Positions 16,731 to 30,419 of a DNA stretch of 64,000 nt are shown piece by piece. Every line of letters starts with the position of its first letter. Within the stretch, counting starts at the first letter, position 1. Where the stretch lies: assembly GCA_023101725.1 (NCBI GenBank), contig JALJCO010010195.1:868001-932000 (forward strand), written 5' to 3'. Both the position numbers and the translations under genes were made by a program. The stretch is from Atherinomorus stipes (taxonomy: Eukaryota; Chordata; Actinopteri; Atheriniformes; Atherinidae). The notes beneath the pieces are model-generated. The model had not been told where the DNA came from. It saw only the letters and a program-made list of their open reading frames with translations, and did no database searches.

Positions 16731-19700
16731 AGGCCCAAAGGTGCGGATTAAGCTGGATTTCACACACACAAGTCTGAATTTAATCTTTGTCTGTACTTTC
16801 CTTTTTGATTTATTTATTCTTTTTTAAAAGAAAACTTATTTTAAAAAATAAGAACATGAAATGGGTTATTTAGAGAGCACCAAACATTGTTTGATACCAA
16901 GATGAATATCAGTTTTCCTCCAGTGATAAACTTTCATTTGAAACTACCTGATGATTGCAAAGTTTCTTCCAAGCCTATTGCCATGGGAACAGGGCTCTCA
17001 CTGTCTCCTCTGAGTTACTGTCTCTTTTCAAAAGCATCTTACATTGCTCACTTAAGAGCAACCTTGAAAGACAACACCTTAGATTAGAGCAGCAAATGAT
17101 GAGCAAATAACCTAGCATGTTAGACATGCAATCATGCCTACGTGCACTTTTTTATCTTTTAAAAAGATGAATTTCCTTGAAAAGTTCACTCATGTCTGTC
17201 ACCCTCGAGTGACAGCACTGATGGAGAATTATCAGCTGGCTGAAATGAGGAGAGCTCTGTCACAGCTGCAGAAACAGACTCACAAAAGATCATCCCATTT
17301 CATGAAAGGAACTATCTCTATTCGTGCAGGTTTGGCCAATTTGCCAACAAAACCCCACATTATTAGTGGAAGAAAAAGAAATAATGACATTAGTTAGCCT
17401 TTTTTAATTCCAATATTTTGACTTCATACTGAGCAGTCTGCTACAAGGTCAACCTCATTTTCGATTAGTAATCTGTATTTCTAGATTGGATTCATCAGCT
17501 AACAGCCCATTTAGCACCTCTGAAAAGCTGCCAGTGAGATTTATGAAGAGGAGTTAGAGGGGATGTGAAAACTGATATTCCTAAATATATTTTTAGAGCT
17601 TCTAGATAATCATTAGTGCTGAAATCAGAAATTCTGAGTCTTTAAATGTTAAGGCAGAACATTTTGGATGCTGCATATGTTTTATAAACATGTGTGATGG
17701 TTTACGCGCAGTTACAGTGTCAGTCATTGTCATTGTTCATCACATCTTTGCACTGCCTTTCCTACTCTGGCACTGTTATCACTTTGGAACCATTTTAGAA
17801 CACTGTGGGGCAGTAAACACAGTTTCCATGGAAACATCACAGAGACACACATTGATAAGCGGATTGGAGCAGCTGTATTTCTCTGATGACGAATGAAACC
17901 TCAAAAAGCTTGAGAGGGTTTCAGCTGGCGAACACAATTAAGCACTGCCCATATATTGGAGGAAGAGGGATCCACATAAGCAGAGGAATCTGTTTGATTT
18001 TCTTTATGAGGAAGATAACAAACGACTCTTATCTGGTTTTGCCACAAGCACCCTCAGCATCGCCAGCCAGACGGTGGTTCTGCTTGTGTGTCTGAGAGTA
18101 TTTGCAAATGGGCAACATTTTCCAATTAGATTTTACCTTACAAATGGATGTATTGATTTGTTGTAGCTGTTCTCATCAAGCTGGGGAGAAGCAATCAGGC
18201 ACAGTTTCATTTTGCATCACTCAATACTGTGAAGCAGATGAAGAGCACAAAAAGACCAGACGTGGTTTTAAGAATAATCGTCCCAAAAAGAAAACAAAAT
18301 TTAAAAAATGAGAAAAACTAAAAACATGTATGAAAACATAATGAATACTGTCACAGAACAGAGACAGAAAATAGAACGACAAAATAAAGAAGCAGCAACA
18401 AGGACAGCAAACAGTGAAATCAATCAAAACCACAACAAACCAGAAAACTCAACATCCCAAAATACAAGTACAAATCAGGAAAGATCATGAAGTTGCTTAA
18501 GAACATAATCTATTTCAGAAAACTCCCCAAAACATTCCCAATACTTTCTTTTAAAAGTTACTTATTTGGTTGCTTAATTGTTCCCCATTCAGATTTTCTT
18601 TCTTTGCAGTGTGCTCTGTGAACTTTGCAGTTTGTTCATTTTGCATGTTATACACATATAAACACAACACAGTCCATCATAATCACCATTCAAAAGTACA
18701 TTTCAGTTTGCATTTAAAGACATCTTAATTCATTAAAGAGGGATAGATGTTTTCCCCTATTTTATTTACATAACATTGTACTGTATATATATTTTAGTAA
18801 AAAAATATGTTAAATCTTATTCATCTTAATTGTTGTATACAAGGGAATGTGTAGTTAGCTTACATTTACATTGTCTTCCTGTGTCATGCACTGAGACTCA
18901 GCTGTTCACAGAAAACAACTACTGTAGATTGCTGGACAACTGTTGGCGCCATGAGAGCTTCTTTGACAGCATCACATCTTCCTTCTGCGGCTGTTGTGGC
19001 CCTAAAAGAGCTGCTCAGAAAGTACGAGAGCACTGACCTAAAAAAAAAGACTTTTCCCTACATAACCCAGAGAACACACACGAGCAGCATGACGAATAGT
19101 TGAGTTTGGAATACCTGACAACTAAACGGTGAAATTCCTCTGTGTCAACAATATAATGTTAAGTAAGCTAATGATAGATGGAAATATGTTCTTAACACCT
19201 TGTCTGAGAAGCTTTGACACATTTAAAGAGTCTCCATTTGTCATGCGGTTGCTATATTGACTGTGGATCAATAATGGTGAGCCTTGGCGATGAACTGGTT
19301 GCTCTGACCGTCTGATGGGTTGGTTTTCTAATGAAAAGGAGCCTTCAGGGGAAAGAATGGCCTCTATCAGCTAGTTAGGCCTCTTGTCGTTTTTATGTAG
19401 GAGCTGTGATTGTGAGACAGAGGTGGAAACATCCAGGAAACCCACGCTGTGCTGCAAGACCAAAGGTGCAGGGGTTGGGAGCTTGTGTGAGCAGTAAAAT
19501 GTGATAATTTACTCCTTTGAAAATCCCTATTCCAAATTACCATATCTACAGGAAGAAAATTTGGGTCGAATTGGTGCCTGACACTCAAATCAGTGCAGCG
19601 TTCAAAAGCTACAGCGAGCCACTGGTGAAATAATTGAAAATGGTAATGAATGCCTGCTATTACCAGGTCAGCAAAAGACAATCTACCATCCTGTTAGAAA

Positions 19701-22320
19701 ATGGAAAAGCCCAATTTCCCATGATGCAGAGGAGCTGCAGGCAAGAATGCATAAACAGCACTATCAACATAAACACCATGCATTGTAATAGCAGAAATGC
19801 AGAGGACGTAAATCATGTTAATCACACGCTGGCAAGTTGATTTAGTGTGACAATAACAAAGAAGAGGAGGAAGTGCTTTATAATGTAATAGGGTTGTCTG
19901 TGTCTAAATCCATAAATGTAGTGAAAACTACCAGTTCCCATCACAACAGTCACCTCACAAGCAGAGATGAAGTGTGGCAGCACCAGGGAGAGCTTGTTGA
20001 TGAATCCATTTGGCACAGAACTAATCACAGCTCTAAGGGCTTCTCTGGGAATTATGTTCTTGTTTGTTGAAGTGATACAAAACCACATGAATGACATCAC
20101 CAGTTTTGAGGTTATTAAACATATGAATAGATAAATGAATTCGATATGACTTTTGTTCATCTCTAACTGGTATTATTTGGGGGAAAGAAACAAGGAAATG
20201 AAGTCTCATAATTATGTCTATGGCTGATGTGGCGCACTCAGGGCATAAATGGGCACTTGGATGCATCATTTTGATGCACAAGATAAGTGATGCCACAATT
20301 TACTCTGGTATGTTTACCTTTATCTATGGCAACAAGAAGGTTTATTGAGGGTTATTGTCTCGATTTATTGATTTGATAAAATGAGCTCACTCCTAAACAC
20401 AAAGTGATGCCATTTGTATAAATGGGCAGAGGCACATTCTTGCAGTTTTGTTAGAAGAGGGGAAAAGAAAATAATCTATGGCAATAATGAAAGACACAAA
20501 AGTAATAAATTATTAAAAAATTCTAATTAGTTTGGCAGCAGGTGGTTCTCCATGAAATGTAGCCATTAATTTTCTATTTCAAGCATCTAAATCCTGTAAT
20601 AAACTCCATTACTACACTGCAGAAAATTGGTACTTGCAAGTCTTTTCTTTGTAACTGCTGCAAATAAACTCAGTATATGGAAACCATGTTTACTATGCTT
20701 TTTATTTATTTCTTGGTTTTTTATTAAGGAATTTTGGATGTGTGAATTGAATATAATGTTCCTAGTTTACTAATTCTTTTTTTCATTGTTTTTGTCAGTC
20801 CACTGACAGTTTTTTGTTTTGTTTAACATGTCCAAAATAAATGCTCAAACAAATTATGCACAATTCAGTGCATACAGACGCTAAAAACAACTGGGTCATT
20901 TAGTTATTTAATTCAAAATTTTTACAATTTGATTAGATTTTATTTTAAACAAATGAACAAAAAGTCATTTAAATAGATACATAAATAAAATGAAAAACAT
21001 GACACACCAGTTTAGTTGATATCAGATGTACAGGAATCTCCATAGGATCTAAGCAGACGTTTTATGTCTGAAAAGGAACAAAGAGAATTTTATCACTTGA
21101 CATGAATCAGCAGAAAAACAAACAGACTTTATAAATTTAATATCTGTATGTTAGAGAGATTCTTTGTTTTGGTTCTGACTGTTTTTTTTTAATAAAAGAA
21201 GGAAAAATAGTCTTTTGTCTGCCTGTCTATAAACCAACAGATGTTTTGATTCTTTGTGCTATAAAAAAAACAAACAAGCAAAAACAGCCCAATTGGCCCA
21301 CAGGCTCCAATACAAGTATGATTTTTGAAAAAGAAAAATAGAAAAAGACAGTTTTAAAGTGCTGATGACACAACCTTAACTTCAAGTAACTTTGCCATGC
21401 AACAACACACTAAGACAAATTAAGGAGTTCTGCGCAGTGAGATATCAGACATGTCTTAACGTAAATATCCAATGTTTAAGAGGCGCGGCTAAGAGCTTGT
21501 CGCTTTTTGTGAGCAAACCTAGCCCCCATGACGTGACATCAGTGAGTCAAGGAGTTGCGGTCGTCTCATTAAATAACACATATAATGAAAGCTGTGGAAA
21601 ACATAAAAGATGGCTCCAGAACAGCTAGACTGGAGCTGGTTTGTGTGGTGGGATCATCAGCCAGTTCAGAAGAGTGTGATGATGCTGAGGACATCACATT
21701 TTACAAGCAAGAACCAGAGTAGAACTGTAGTCAGCTGCCTACAGTCTGTCTCTCAGCCTCAAGTCCTCTGGTTCAGCTAAAAGCCTGCAATGCCGAAACA
21801 CCGAGCGGATCCACAACTGTTTAGGAGCTGCACCAGTTTGATATAGAGTCAGGCGTGACAGAGGAGAGTCACTCGTTATCTGCGTTAGCTGGGTGCTAAC
21901 CGGCTAACAAGTTAGCTCACGGCTAGCCGTGGCAAATAATTAGCCTTTTAAAAAAGAGACGATAACGTGCATGGTTCCAGTCGAGTTTTAAATAGTTCCG
22001 GTTTATAAAGATGAGGATGGAGGGAAGGATGCATCTTTAGAAGCAGCTGGAGGAGATCTGATGACCGGAGAAGTCCTGTTATAAAGGAGCAGTAGCTGTC
22101 TGTCCGTACAGTAGCTGTATGACCGATCTGCAACGATGATTGAAAAAGGATATTCCAGAGGACATGATTGCACTTCATGTGTTAGAAGTCCCAACGGTTC
22201 CAGTAAACAGAAGCTGTGGACAGGAGAGACAAGCAGAGGGCTCCCACTGGTAAGTCCGACCTGCTTCTTTATCCTTTTCAAAATAGAATTCTGGATCTGT
22301 AGGAAACTTAAATAAACACT
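16731..22320. other. intergenic DNA, 16.7-22.3 kb
   Basis: No gene recognised. The longest frame is the 112-codon minus-strand one at 19822-20160; it is isolated, lacks splice context and has no known motif. An A-rich stretch at 18230-18480 may be an old simple repeat. A palindromic X-box-type sequence is listed separately. Confidence 0.6.
17822..17835. promoter_or_regulatory. perfectly palindromic X-box-like motif
   Basis: GTTTCCATGGAAAC is a perfect 14-base inverted repeat of the RFX-binding type, within the intergenic region. Function is unknown. Confidence 0.35.
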
Positions 22321-22364
22321 GTAGATAGATAGACACTTTATTGATCCCCGAGGGAAAATTCATG
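22321..22364. repeat. short dispersed fish repeat (GATAGATAGA...TTTATTGATCCCCGAGGG)
   Basis: A GATA run followed by ACTTTATTGATCCCCGAGGG is the familiar end of an abundant fish interspersed repeat. Only this piece is present. Confidence 0.7.
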
Positions 22365-22489
22365 TACTTACGAGCTTTTAAACAAACTGGCAATGCAATT
22401 TGAAAGCTGAGTTGTTACTGTTTATCTGTGAAACAGGAAAAGGAACTTAAAAACCGCAATGAAGCCATTGGCCTTTTCTCAATTCCTAG

Positions 22490-22665
22490 TTTTGGTAAAA
22501 CTCGTTCCCTTTGTTGTGCTAGGTCTACCCTGTAGGTCTTTGTCTTAACCAAACTCGTTTACCTCCGTCTGTTTTGCCAGACCTACCTGCTGGGTCTTCT
22601 GTTCGGCAACACTTTTGTCCCCCTTCCGTTTTGCTAGACCTACTTTTGTGTATCTTTTGTGCGTT
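22490..22665. repeat. three imperfect tandem copies of a ~58-base unit
   Basis: Units containing GCTAGGTCTACC, GCCAGACCTACC and GCTAGACCTAC recur at about 22518, 22576 and 22633. Each is preceded by a TTTGTTGT/TCTGTTTT-type stretch and followed by GTCTT/ATCTT-TGT. The period is 57-58 bases. Confidence 0.65.
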
Positions 22666-22747
22666 ATGCTTTGTTTGTCTTGTGTTGTGTGCTGTCATTT
22701 TTGTGGGTCTTGTTTAATTTGTTTTGGTCACATAGACTTTTTTGTAA

Positions 22748-22935
22748 CTTAGGCTGCGTTCACACCGCAGGTCTTAATGCTCAATTTTGATTTTTTGTCA
22801 GATCCGATCTTTTTGTGTGGGTGTTCACATTACATTTCTAAATGTGGCCTGTCCACCGACTGCAATAGGAACAGCTCACGCTTCTGAAGTTACACGCATG
22901 CTCAGTTAAACACGAATGACATCTTACAATTACAA
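22748..22935. repeat. interspersed fish repeat, probably a DNA-transposon derivative
   Basis: It starts AGGCTGCGTTCACACCGCAG and continues with TCAGATCCGATC and TGTTCACATTAC. I recognise this as a common fish interspersed sequence; its exact family is not certain. Confidence 0.5.
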
Positions 22936-25840
22936 AAAACAAACAAAAAAAGTTGACATGAACGCTGATATTTCATAATCCACTAATCAACTTTTTTTAT
23001 ATCTCCAAATGAATGGACACACAACACACACCCACACCTCACCCACTCTTACACACACAGAAACACACACACACAAGTTTAAGCTTTCATTCCTGACTCA
23101 GGGGAGTCAACAGGACTGCAGCTGTTGGGAGGCGATACCATTCATGCAACATAAGTCGCCTGCTATCCAATAAATTCATAATTTTCCTCTGGTAAACCTG
23201 AACACACCACTTAATCTGTCAAGTAACAGAACAGGAGTCCTGGGAGAAATACAACTTTCAATGTTTGCATGAAAATCACATGAATTCTACCTTCTAATTT
23301 TAAAAAAATGCAGACTAATTAGCGGATAAATGGACAGTATGGCTGCCTGAATATTTTGGATGAATTCTTCAAGTTTGACTCGTTTCTCTGCAGTTTGGCA
23401 GCTGGAGTCCAACTGGACAGTTTAAATGACAGCAGAGAGCATAGATGATGGAAAACATCCCACCAGTTTGAAGAAGGCAAAACACAGCAACATCCAGATC
23501 ATTTGTTAGCCGCTAGCCTGCTTTTTGATTCCAAAAGGAAATGCCCCTGATGCTCTGCAACAGTTTTATATTCTTCCCAAATCTTCATATTTCCCTCGTA
23601 CGAGCAATTTGTTGCTTGTATGCATGTATTGTACAGCACTTTGGTCAGCTGCTATGTCGTTTTTAAAGTTTTGCTTTATTAGAAATAAAATGGTATGGTA
23701 TGGTATGTGTGTGTAGGAGTGATTGAAACCTGCATGTAATATATCAGGGACATGAAATGATGTGTTTAGTGTGTCAGATCCTGCCTTTGTTCTTTAACAG
23801 AAATGGTAAAAAGTGAAATTCTGTATTCAATAAAACTGCTTTCGTCTTTCATGTCAGCTAAAAAGAGGCCACTTTTTATTTTATTTTCTTCTTCTCTTCT
23901 TTTTACTATACTGCCTTTGGAGTCGTATTGCAGCCCACTAGATGGCAGCATTGTATTGTTGCCATAAGTTAATTTACTGCACTTATAAAGTAGAGATGTT
24001 GTTTTCCAAACTAGTAAAAAATTAATCAGGGGGGTCAACTTGAAATAAAATTGATTTGTGGTTTGACAGTCTGTTCTGATTTGCCAGAATAAAATCTTTA
24101 TTATGATGTTGTTACATCAGGAAGCAAATGATGAGAGTGGTGGAGGAGTTTATGATTCAGATCAATGTGGAAGTATTTGCAGAATATGAGCTAATCCACT
24201 GTAGCCTACCCCTTAGTCTTGTTTTATATGAGCAGGAGTAACATATTTTCTCTCTGAATGTTCAAAAACACAACTAATGATTTCTTCATGATGCATCCTG
24301 AGAGCAACAGAGTTGCAGTGACCTAATTATCTCTGGGGACAGTCACAAGGGTGTGCTTTGTTTTTCCATGGCTAGTGTTAAGCTTGTCTGTTAAATCCTC
24401 AAAATCTGGTTACTCCCAAGTTCTTTTACTCTTATTCCATCACAAATAAAAGGCAGTAAATGCAACACATTTTGGGGACAGTGTTTTCTTTCACCCTACA
24501 TTTTTAGCACTTTGGAGTATACTAGTTTTTAGGTAAGCAGAGACAATCAACCTGGACTTAACTTCCTGCCCTGCTTCAAACTGTGTGCAGAGCTGTTTTC
24601 TGACTGCCCTCTGCCTCAGGGACAATAAATCATATTAGCTCAGTGCTGCTTACATGTTCATCTCTTCCTTCAAGCTGCTGGAGTCACCACCGCTTTTTCA
24701 CCGCCTGTTTTGACTCAGCGGTGATGCACTGTATTTGTAGAGCCTCCAGCAGAGGCCTGGATTCAAAACCTTTCCAAGATATGGCTGTTTAGTTAAACCT
24801 TATCAAGATATAATCAGACATAAAACTTTGGGTTTAAGGAAAAACACAGAATAAGGCAAGCCCTCTTCAGTCCTTAAGTGGCATGCTTTCAACTTGTAAG
24901 CAGTACATCATTTTACAGGAATACTTTCAACTCTTGAGAGCCTTTTGTTAGGATAGGTAAACAACATATTCCACTCCCCCCGCCCTCCGGCATGGTAAAG
25001 AAGCCTTATTGTACACTTCTTGTCAAATGCTAAACCAGATGTTGGTTGTACACTAAACCTCACATGAGGTCAAAGTCTTGGAAACAGTTGTGTTCTTGGA
25101 GATAATATATGAATTTATTAATGAAAAGTGAGTAATACACAGCATCTGACATCTTTAAATGAAGACAAATGCTGTTATGCTGTTTCAACATCTTCAGGAA
25201 AGATAAGAAATGGTGAGCACTCTATTATAGTGTCTGTTAAAAGAAGAACAGTAAGTAAAACATGGTCATTTTTATCTACAGTGTTTAAAACAAATTCACA
25301 TGGAATCAGTAGTTTTGAACCCACAGACATCACCAGATGCATCCTACTACGGGACTCTTTATTTGTGCTTTATTTAGCATTAACTGGCATTCAGCAAGCA
25401 CCAACAAAGTTTCCAGGCCTTTTGGTATGGGTATTGTATGTAAAACTTGTTATATCTCACACATTTGATGTAAATGGCCTCATACTGAAAATGAAACTGG
25501 GCACTTTTATGTTACAGGAAAACTCTGCATCTGTTATAGTATAAATGCCTGCAGATTAGATTAAAAAGAAAAGCTAGAAAAAAGTTTGTCTGCATTAAAT
25601 TAAGGAATAACTTACAGTAAAAACAAACAGACAGAGAGAAACAAACAAAAAAACAAAAACATCTTTTATGCTACGGTATCTGAAAAAGTGAAAAGTGATT
25701 AGTCAAATCGTCTTCAGAAAACTTTCAGCCCTGAAAATATTTCCTAAAGAAGGTCATCTTTTAAAATGTTTGATATTAATAAAACTCTAAACTGTTTTTT
25801 CCATAACTAGTAAGAGAGCTTTATCATTCAGGTTCCCAAC
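22936..25840. other. intergenic DNA, 22.9-25.8 kb
   Basis: It contains a CA-rich stretch (about 23015-23075) and a TGGTA microsatellite (about 23690-23708). The 138-codon plus-strand frame at 25128-25544 has no recognised motif or splice setting and is not called as a gene. Confidence 0.55.
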
Positions 25841-25849
25841 AAAAGCTCT

Positions 25850-26140
25850 ACATCTATGACCTGCTTTCATCTTTTTCCTCACCTTTGTGGTCTCTTTTTG
25901 CCCCATTCTTATCAGTTAGTGTTTCTTTGTGATGATTTGGCATACGTTTTGTCTAGATTTACAGTAATATGTGTCATTTTATAAATAGTTTTATGTATTA
26001 TTTAGCTAATGTTTGGCACCTTTTCCTTCCATTTTAAGTATTTGTGAAGGTTGTTTAATGCATTTATGTCATTTTGCATCTCCCTCTTGCCGCTATGTCT
26101 CATTTTAATAAGTGTATCTCTCTCTTGCTTTTATCTCTGA
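25850..26140. repeat. degenerate T-rich tandem repeat
   Basis: Recurring CTTTGTGGTC, TTTTGC and CATTTTGCATCTC-type phrases at short, irregular intervals suggest an old minisatellite built on units like TCATTTTGCATCTCTTTGTGG. A similar tract is at 30420-30950. Confidence 0.45.
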
Positions 26141-26959
26141 ATCATGCATCTTTTTAATTTTGGACTAGTTCAGGAGAGCCCCATTCCTTGGGCCCCTGGC
26201 CCTGTGCCCACCCTATTCAGTATTCTGTACATGAGCTGTATAATTTCAAATCCAGATGGTTTTGAAGAGTCTTTGTGTTGGGATTATGGAAAATACTTTC
26301 ATAACAGCAGCAAGTGTTGTTCAAAACTTTCAGAGGTCGTTTCAAAGACAGCTGCTAATTCATTTTCATAAAACTAGAATCTTTATTTTTTACTTTATAA
26401 TCAATCTAAACAGGGACTTTTGTCATTCATTCAATTCCTGTTCCGTCGCATAATGACCTGACACATTAAGGAATGCCTGCAGGCCAGAACTGTTCAACCG
26501 AGTCATGCAGCACTCCGTCTGATGCCAACTTTCCTCTCGGTAAACTGCCTCCCTTTTTTAGCCCATTCACAGTGTCTTTCATTTTCTCCGTGGTTTGTAA
26601 CCATGGTGGCTGTTGTGTTTTGTGTAGCGCTTCAGCAGCTTTTCTTTATGTGCAATTAGACGCCACAGGATTACCTCAATTTGCCTCTGCTGCCTGCCAT
26701 CATCCCTGTTTCACAGTACTTATTCTTAATTAGGACTGTAACATGAAGTAGGACAGAGAAAGATGCTTGAAGAAATGTTCAGCTGTAAATCATTTATGTT
26801 GTTTTAAGTGAGAAAAACTCCATAGGCAGATTAATTGTGTCTGAACAACTACTTTTTCTGTGAGAAACTCTAATATAGGCTTGAATTGATCCACAAAGCC
26901 ATAAAGAAGTGAGCAAACAGTCCAGACTTCTAAACCTTTTATTTAATTACTCTTATTCA

Positions 26960-27880
26960 CAAGACATTCACAGCATGTAATTCTGAACATATTTGTTCTT
27001 GTTAAGAAAAGCTTATGCAGCATCTGTGAGTGGAAAAATTTAGTACAGCTTTAGTGTTCCCATGATTAAGAGTAGTAGCCAGGTACTGCTAATCAGTACC
27101 TGCTTGAACTGATCATCATCAAGTGTGACCAACTCAGTAAAAGCAGAAGTTGCATCAGCACTCGTCTCAGAAAAGCATTTTTGCTGCATATTAATCAGAC
27201 CATAATCTGGAGTCTATCACTGATATAAATTCACAAGTGGAGTATAACTAATCCATCTTCCCAGGACCGGACGTCCCTACAAGTAAACCCCAACATGACA
27301 CCATGCAATGCTCAGAAACTGCAAAAACCCAAGAGCTGCATCACAGACTCTACAGGCCTCAGTTAATTTTTTTAAACATTAAAAAACATGACAGAAAATT
27401 AGAGAAAGACTGAACAAGAATGACTTGTTTGTAAGGGGTTGCCAGAAGAAGACTTTTGTCTTTAGAAAGAACATGACAACAAGCTGCATCTGAGCAATCA
27501 ACACCACCTCTGGAAAATATTTCCTCTTGACAGACAAACCCCAAAGTAGAGATGTTTGGTCATAAAAATCCCAACACAGCACATCAGCACTCAACACCTT
27601 GCAGCAACTGTCAAAGCATGGAGATGGAAGAGTGATGATATGGGCTTATTTTGTGGCCACAGACTTTAGACACCATGCCATCAGTCAGACAGCTAAATGT
27701 TGGCTGAAACTGGGTCATGGAACAGGACAATGATCCCAAACAGGGCAATAAATCTATAACAAAATGACTGAAAAAGACAGGAAACAAGGTGCTCTGCATT
27801 GACCAGATAAAAGTCCAGACCTTAATCTGGCGCACAAACAAATTCCTGCAAAGTTAACTGAACTAAAGCAATGTTAAAAC
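26960..27880 (+). pseudogene. Tc1-like transposase relic A
   Basis: A decayed Tc1/mariner-superfamily element in plus orientation. Recognisable pieces include the repeat's leader (AGTGTGACCAACTCAG-type), CACAAGTGGAGTA, a TLQASV-like coding stretch, AKHGDGRVMIWAYF-type catalytic-core sequence near 27611-27655, and MEQDNDPKQGNKSIT near 27718-27760. Several stops and frameshifts, and loss of segments, mean no active protein. The 3' part is cut off where relic B begins. Confidence 0.75.
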
Positions 27881-29104
27881 GAAGAGTTGTCAAAGACCAA
27901 CGCAGCCTTATTATTGGAAAACACACTAAAGGCATTGGTTCCAGGTGCATTTCTAAACTTCTGAAAGTTCCAGGGAGCACCACTGGGGCCATCATCTAAA
28001 AAAAGAAAGAACACAGCATCGTCATAAACCAGCCACGGCCAGGTGATCCTCGCAAGATTTCAGACAGAGGAGTCAGAACAATAATCAGAAAGGTTCTCCA
28101 ACAGCCCAGGACCACTCGTGGAGACCTTCAGAAAGACCTGGAATCAGCAGGTACAGTCGTTTCAGAGAAAACAAGAAGTAATGCACTCAACTGCCATGAC
28201 CTTAATGCACGCACACCATGCAAGACTCCATTTCTGAAGAAAAAGCATGTTGATGCTTGTTTGAAGTTTGCAACACAACGTCTGGACAAACCCATGACAT
28301 TCTGGAAAACATAGTCTGGTCAGTTGAGACCAGAACTAAACTCTTCGAATGTCATAAGACACATGTTTGGAGGACAAATGGCACCGCACTTGACCCCCAA
28401 AACAACATAGCAACAGGGAAGTTTGGAGGCGGGAACATCATGGTGTGGGCTGTTTTTCAGCATTTGATACTGGCAGACTTCATATCATTGAACTAAGAAT
28501 GAATGGAGAAAAGTAAAGAGACATTCTGCACCAGAATCTGCTGCCAGCTGCAGCTGCTGAAGATAAAAAGAGGCTGGATCTTTAAGCAAGACAGCCATCC
28601 CCAGCACACAGCCAAGAAACACTCATCTGGTCAAAGAAAAAAGCAAATAAAGCTGCTAGAATGGCCCGCTCAATCACCCCACTTGAATCCAATTGAAAAT
28701 CTTTGGAAAGAACTGAAGATCTGAGTTCACAGAAGAAATCTCTGGAACCTTGAAGATTTGAAGGCAGTTTGTGTGGAAGAACGGGCCAAAATCACACCTG
28801 AGCAACGTATTCCACTGGTTTCTCCATACAGGAGGCGTCTGGAGGCTGTAACCACCAACAAGTGCTTTTGAAGTACTTTGAATAAATTTCAAGCGTATTC
28901 AATACTTATTCCCTGTGTCATTTCACTATCTTACACATAACTTAATTTATGGACATAAATGTTAGGATTTCTTTGCATGTATGCATTACTTACAGTAGGT
29001 TGTTGCCAACATCTACTGAAAATTTCATGTCAATAGCTCTCTAGAAGTACTGTATATATTCTGAGAAAAATGTTGACTTGTTCAATACTTTTTTCCCTGC
29101 AATA
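27880..29104 (+). pseudogene. Tc1-like transposase relic B with right terminal sequence
   Basis: A second Tc1-type element of a different subfamily, same strand. The broken reading frame shows KHTKGIGSRCISKLLKVPGS, INQPRPGDPRKISDRGVRTI, a catalytic [26 protein letters not shown] and the conserved [19 protein letters not shown]. These lie in several frames with in-frame stops. The 3' non-coding part (AAATTTCATGTCAATAGC) and the terminal TTCAATACTTTTTTCCCTGC near 29081-29100 are kept; the left end is missing. Confidence 0.88.
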
Positions 29105-30419
29105 TGTACCTAATAGAGTACAACCTAAAGATATACCTTAGAATTAAAAGAGGCATTTCTATTTGACATGACTGTATGAGGTAAAGGCCACATCCCGGTG
29201 TGTTGCACTATAAGTGACATGACTTTAAAGTGGAAAGTCAGATAAAATGATTCTGTCTGATGTGTTTTGTTTTTCAGTAATTCACTCCAATAACAGTTGC
29301 ATGCCTGCTGTCTGCCAGCTGCTGTGCCTGCTGTAACAGCCAGCGCATTGCTGGAACGTTCCCATGCAGATCCTCTACTCACACACAAACATGCACACAG
29401 ACACTCTCATATATACAAAGAGAAGGCATACTGGAGTGACTGTGATGCTGATTTACTGTATGTTACATATATATGATAACAGATTTCTGTTGATCACTAC
29501 TATAAAGGGCCTACAGAATGAAAAGAACTTAGGATTGCTGCACAAAACTATTATGAAGTTAACTCTCAAGGGAAGCAGAAAAATGTATTCAATAAACAAG
29601 ACTCAAGATTCAACAACATTAATTTCCTTGGCTGCAATGTGTCAGATTCACAGGATATTTGTACAGTTCTATTTTCCAGACATTTACTCAAGCAGATTTA
29701 CAGGTGAAAGAAGTTCAAATGACAGAACAGACACATTTTCTCTGTTATGGAAAATAGATTAAATAAATAAGTACACAAAGGGGAAAAAAACAGAGCATGT
29801 ACCTCATGATTAAGCTTGATACTTTTGTTCTGAAGATGACTGGTTAAATATTTGCCTTTGGGCCACTCTTGTGTTTGTCATGTTGGGAGGATGCCCTGTT
29901 TGACCATGAAACAAACCATTGAGAATTGCCCACTTGGCCGGCATTGAAAAGACGGGATTGGATTAGGGGTTGCTCAGACCTCCTTGGATACCGGATACCA
30001 GTGCACTGGATTGATGGTGATTGGTTTTGTTTCTTTAAAGGCCCTGTTTTTGTGAAAATCTGCCTTTTATCACAGTCCACAGAAGAAATGTCATGCATGG
30101 GAGATAGTGTTAATATCAGAAAACTCCTGCAAACAGGCGGGCATGTTTACTAAAAGACTTTTGAGTTTCCGATCCACCGATTCTGCAAAGCTATAAATGT
30201 GCGATTAATGGGGGCTATTCTCAACTTTCAGTAGAGCTCTCAGTGTAGGTCAAGGATGTCTTTTTCCATTTTGGAGTAATTTTTACATGATAAACTTAGG
30301 ACAAACGTGGCCACAGATGTATGAAAAGTCCTACAGGTTTCCTATACAGAAGACCAAAACACCTAGTGACACAAAACACCCACATCCTGATGTAATTAGC
30401 TTTTTATTGTTTTTTCCAT
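29105..30419. other. intergenic DNA, 29.1-30.4 kb
   Basis: No gene recognised. The 132-codon plus-strand frame at 29364-29762 has no domain and no supporting signals. Confidence 0.55.

Noticed and set aside
18230..18480. A-rich stretch with 60-70 codon frames on both strands
   Set aside because: Simple AAAC/AAAG-type sequence giving Lys/Asn-rich or Phe-rich frames; possibly an old repeat but not a gene.
25128..25544. 138-codon plus-strand open frame
   Set aside because: No recognisable motif, no exon borders or upstream promoter; likely chance in AT-rich intergenic DNA.
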